Assembly (NCBI GenBank): GCA_021733795.1
Contig: JAIPKB010000033.1
Coordinates: 1-34,777 of the forward strand
From: Akkermansiaceae bacterium
GTDB lineage: Bacteria; Verrucomicrobiota; Verrucomicrobiia; Verrucomicrobiales; Akkermansiaceae
Length of the DNA stretch: 34,777 nucleotides
Reading direction: 5' to 3'
Of the stretch, positions 34,734 through 34,777 are shown one piece after another. The stretch's first letter is position 1; each line of letters opens with the position of its first letter. A program made the translations under genes and the position numbers. The notes under the pieces are model-generated. The model was not told the DNA's origin, searched no databases, and saw nothing but the letters and a program-made list of their open reading frames with translations.

Positions 34734-34777
34734 ATGAAGACCACCCCACTACCCGAACGTATCGCTAAAATGGCCTC
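34734..34777 (+). CDS. Start of an unidentified gene, cut by the window edge
   Basis: An ATG at 34734 opens a frame reading MKTTPLPERIAKMA to the end of the window. It is too short to assign. A candidate promoter lies just upstream (TTGACG, 17 bp, TAGACC), and there is no Shine-Dalgarno site. N-termini of this form occur in small regulators and antitoxins, but that is only a guess. Confidence 0.4.
   Translation, partial: MKTTPLPERIAKMA

Overview
This is a GC-rich bacterial chromosome segment, most likely from a member of the Verrucomicrobiota (Akkermansiaceae/Verrucomicrobiaceae type). The inference rests on gene content: two secreted proteins that look like the DUF6288 family (PDZ-like N-terminus plus helical repeats), a PTPDL-motif secreted protein, a planctomycete/verrucomicrobia-style PQQ-like beta-propeller protein, GDSL and SASA esterases with signal peptides, and few clear Shine-Dalgarno sites. 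No rRNA, tRNA, CRISPR array, integrase or intact transposase was seen. All family assignments come from reading motifs by eye; no database search was run.

Region 1 (1-5089, minus strand) is a defence operon: hsdR, an ABC-type AAA ATPase, a TOPRIM-like DUF4276 protein and hsdM, tightly spaced or overlapping. The hsdM frame is cut off just after its SAM-binding motif, at an AT-rich 108-bp segment bounded by 10-bp inverted repeats. Region 2 (5627-15820, plus strand) is a carbohydrate/polyol cluster. It holds a secreted DUF6288 protein, a secreted SASA-type esterase, a GldA-like dehydrogenase, a GlpD-like FAD dehydrogenase, a uroporphyrinogen-decarboxylase-fold protein, an FGGY kinase resembling L-fuculokinase, and a secreted GDSL hydrolase. 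The three central enzymes are joined by ATGA overlaps. A plausible reading is that esterases release a sugar or polyol outside the cell and the cytoplasmic enzymes oxidise and phosphorylate it to triose phosphate; the true substrate is unknown.

Region 3 (16066-23889) holds a PQQ-like propeller protein and an alpha/beta hydrolase on the minus strand, a decayed 600-bp gap, then katG, a second DUF6288-like protein and a uridine-kinase-like P-loop protein on the plus strand. Region 4 (24011-30093, minus strand) is a run of six genes: a large lipoprotein-like YyaL/DUF255 relative without its CxxC, the PTPDL protein, hisB, hisH, a MazG-like pyrophosphohydrolase and rsmH. hisB/hisH and mazG/rsmH overlap by GTGA. 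Region 5 (30212-34777) has a divergent ParA-like ATPase coupled to a proline-rich roadblock-like protein, a secreted GH43 glycosidase, a secreted PDZ protein with internal repeats, and the first codons of a gene cut by the window edge.

The intergenic DNA carries several hairpin repeats. One 28-bp repeat occurs twice about 9 kb apart in opposite orientation, and one copy supplies the stop codon of hisH. The most interesting points are the ATPase-TOPRIM pair inside the type I restriction operon, the polyol cluster with an embedded URO-D-fold protein, the ParA/roadblock pair, and this repeat family.
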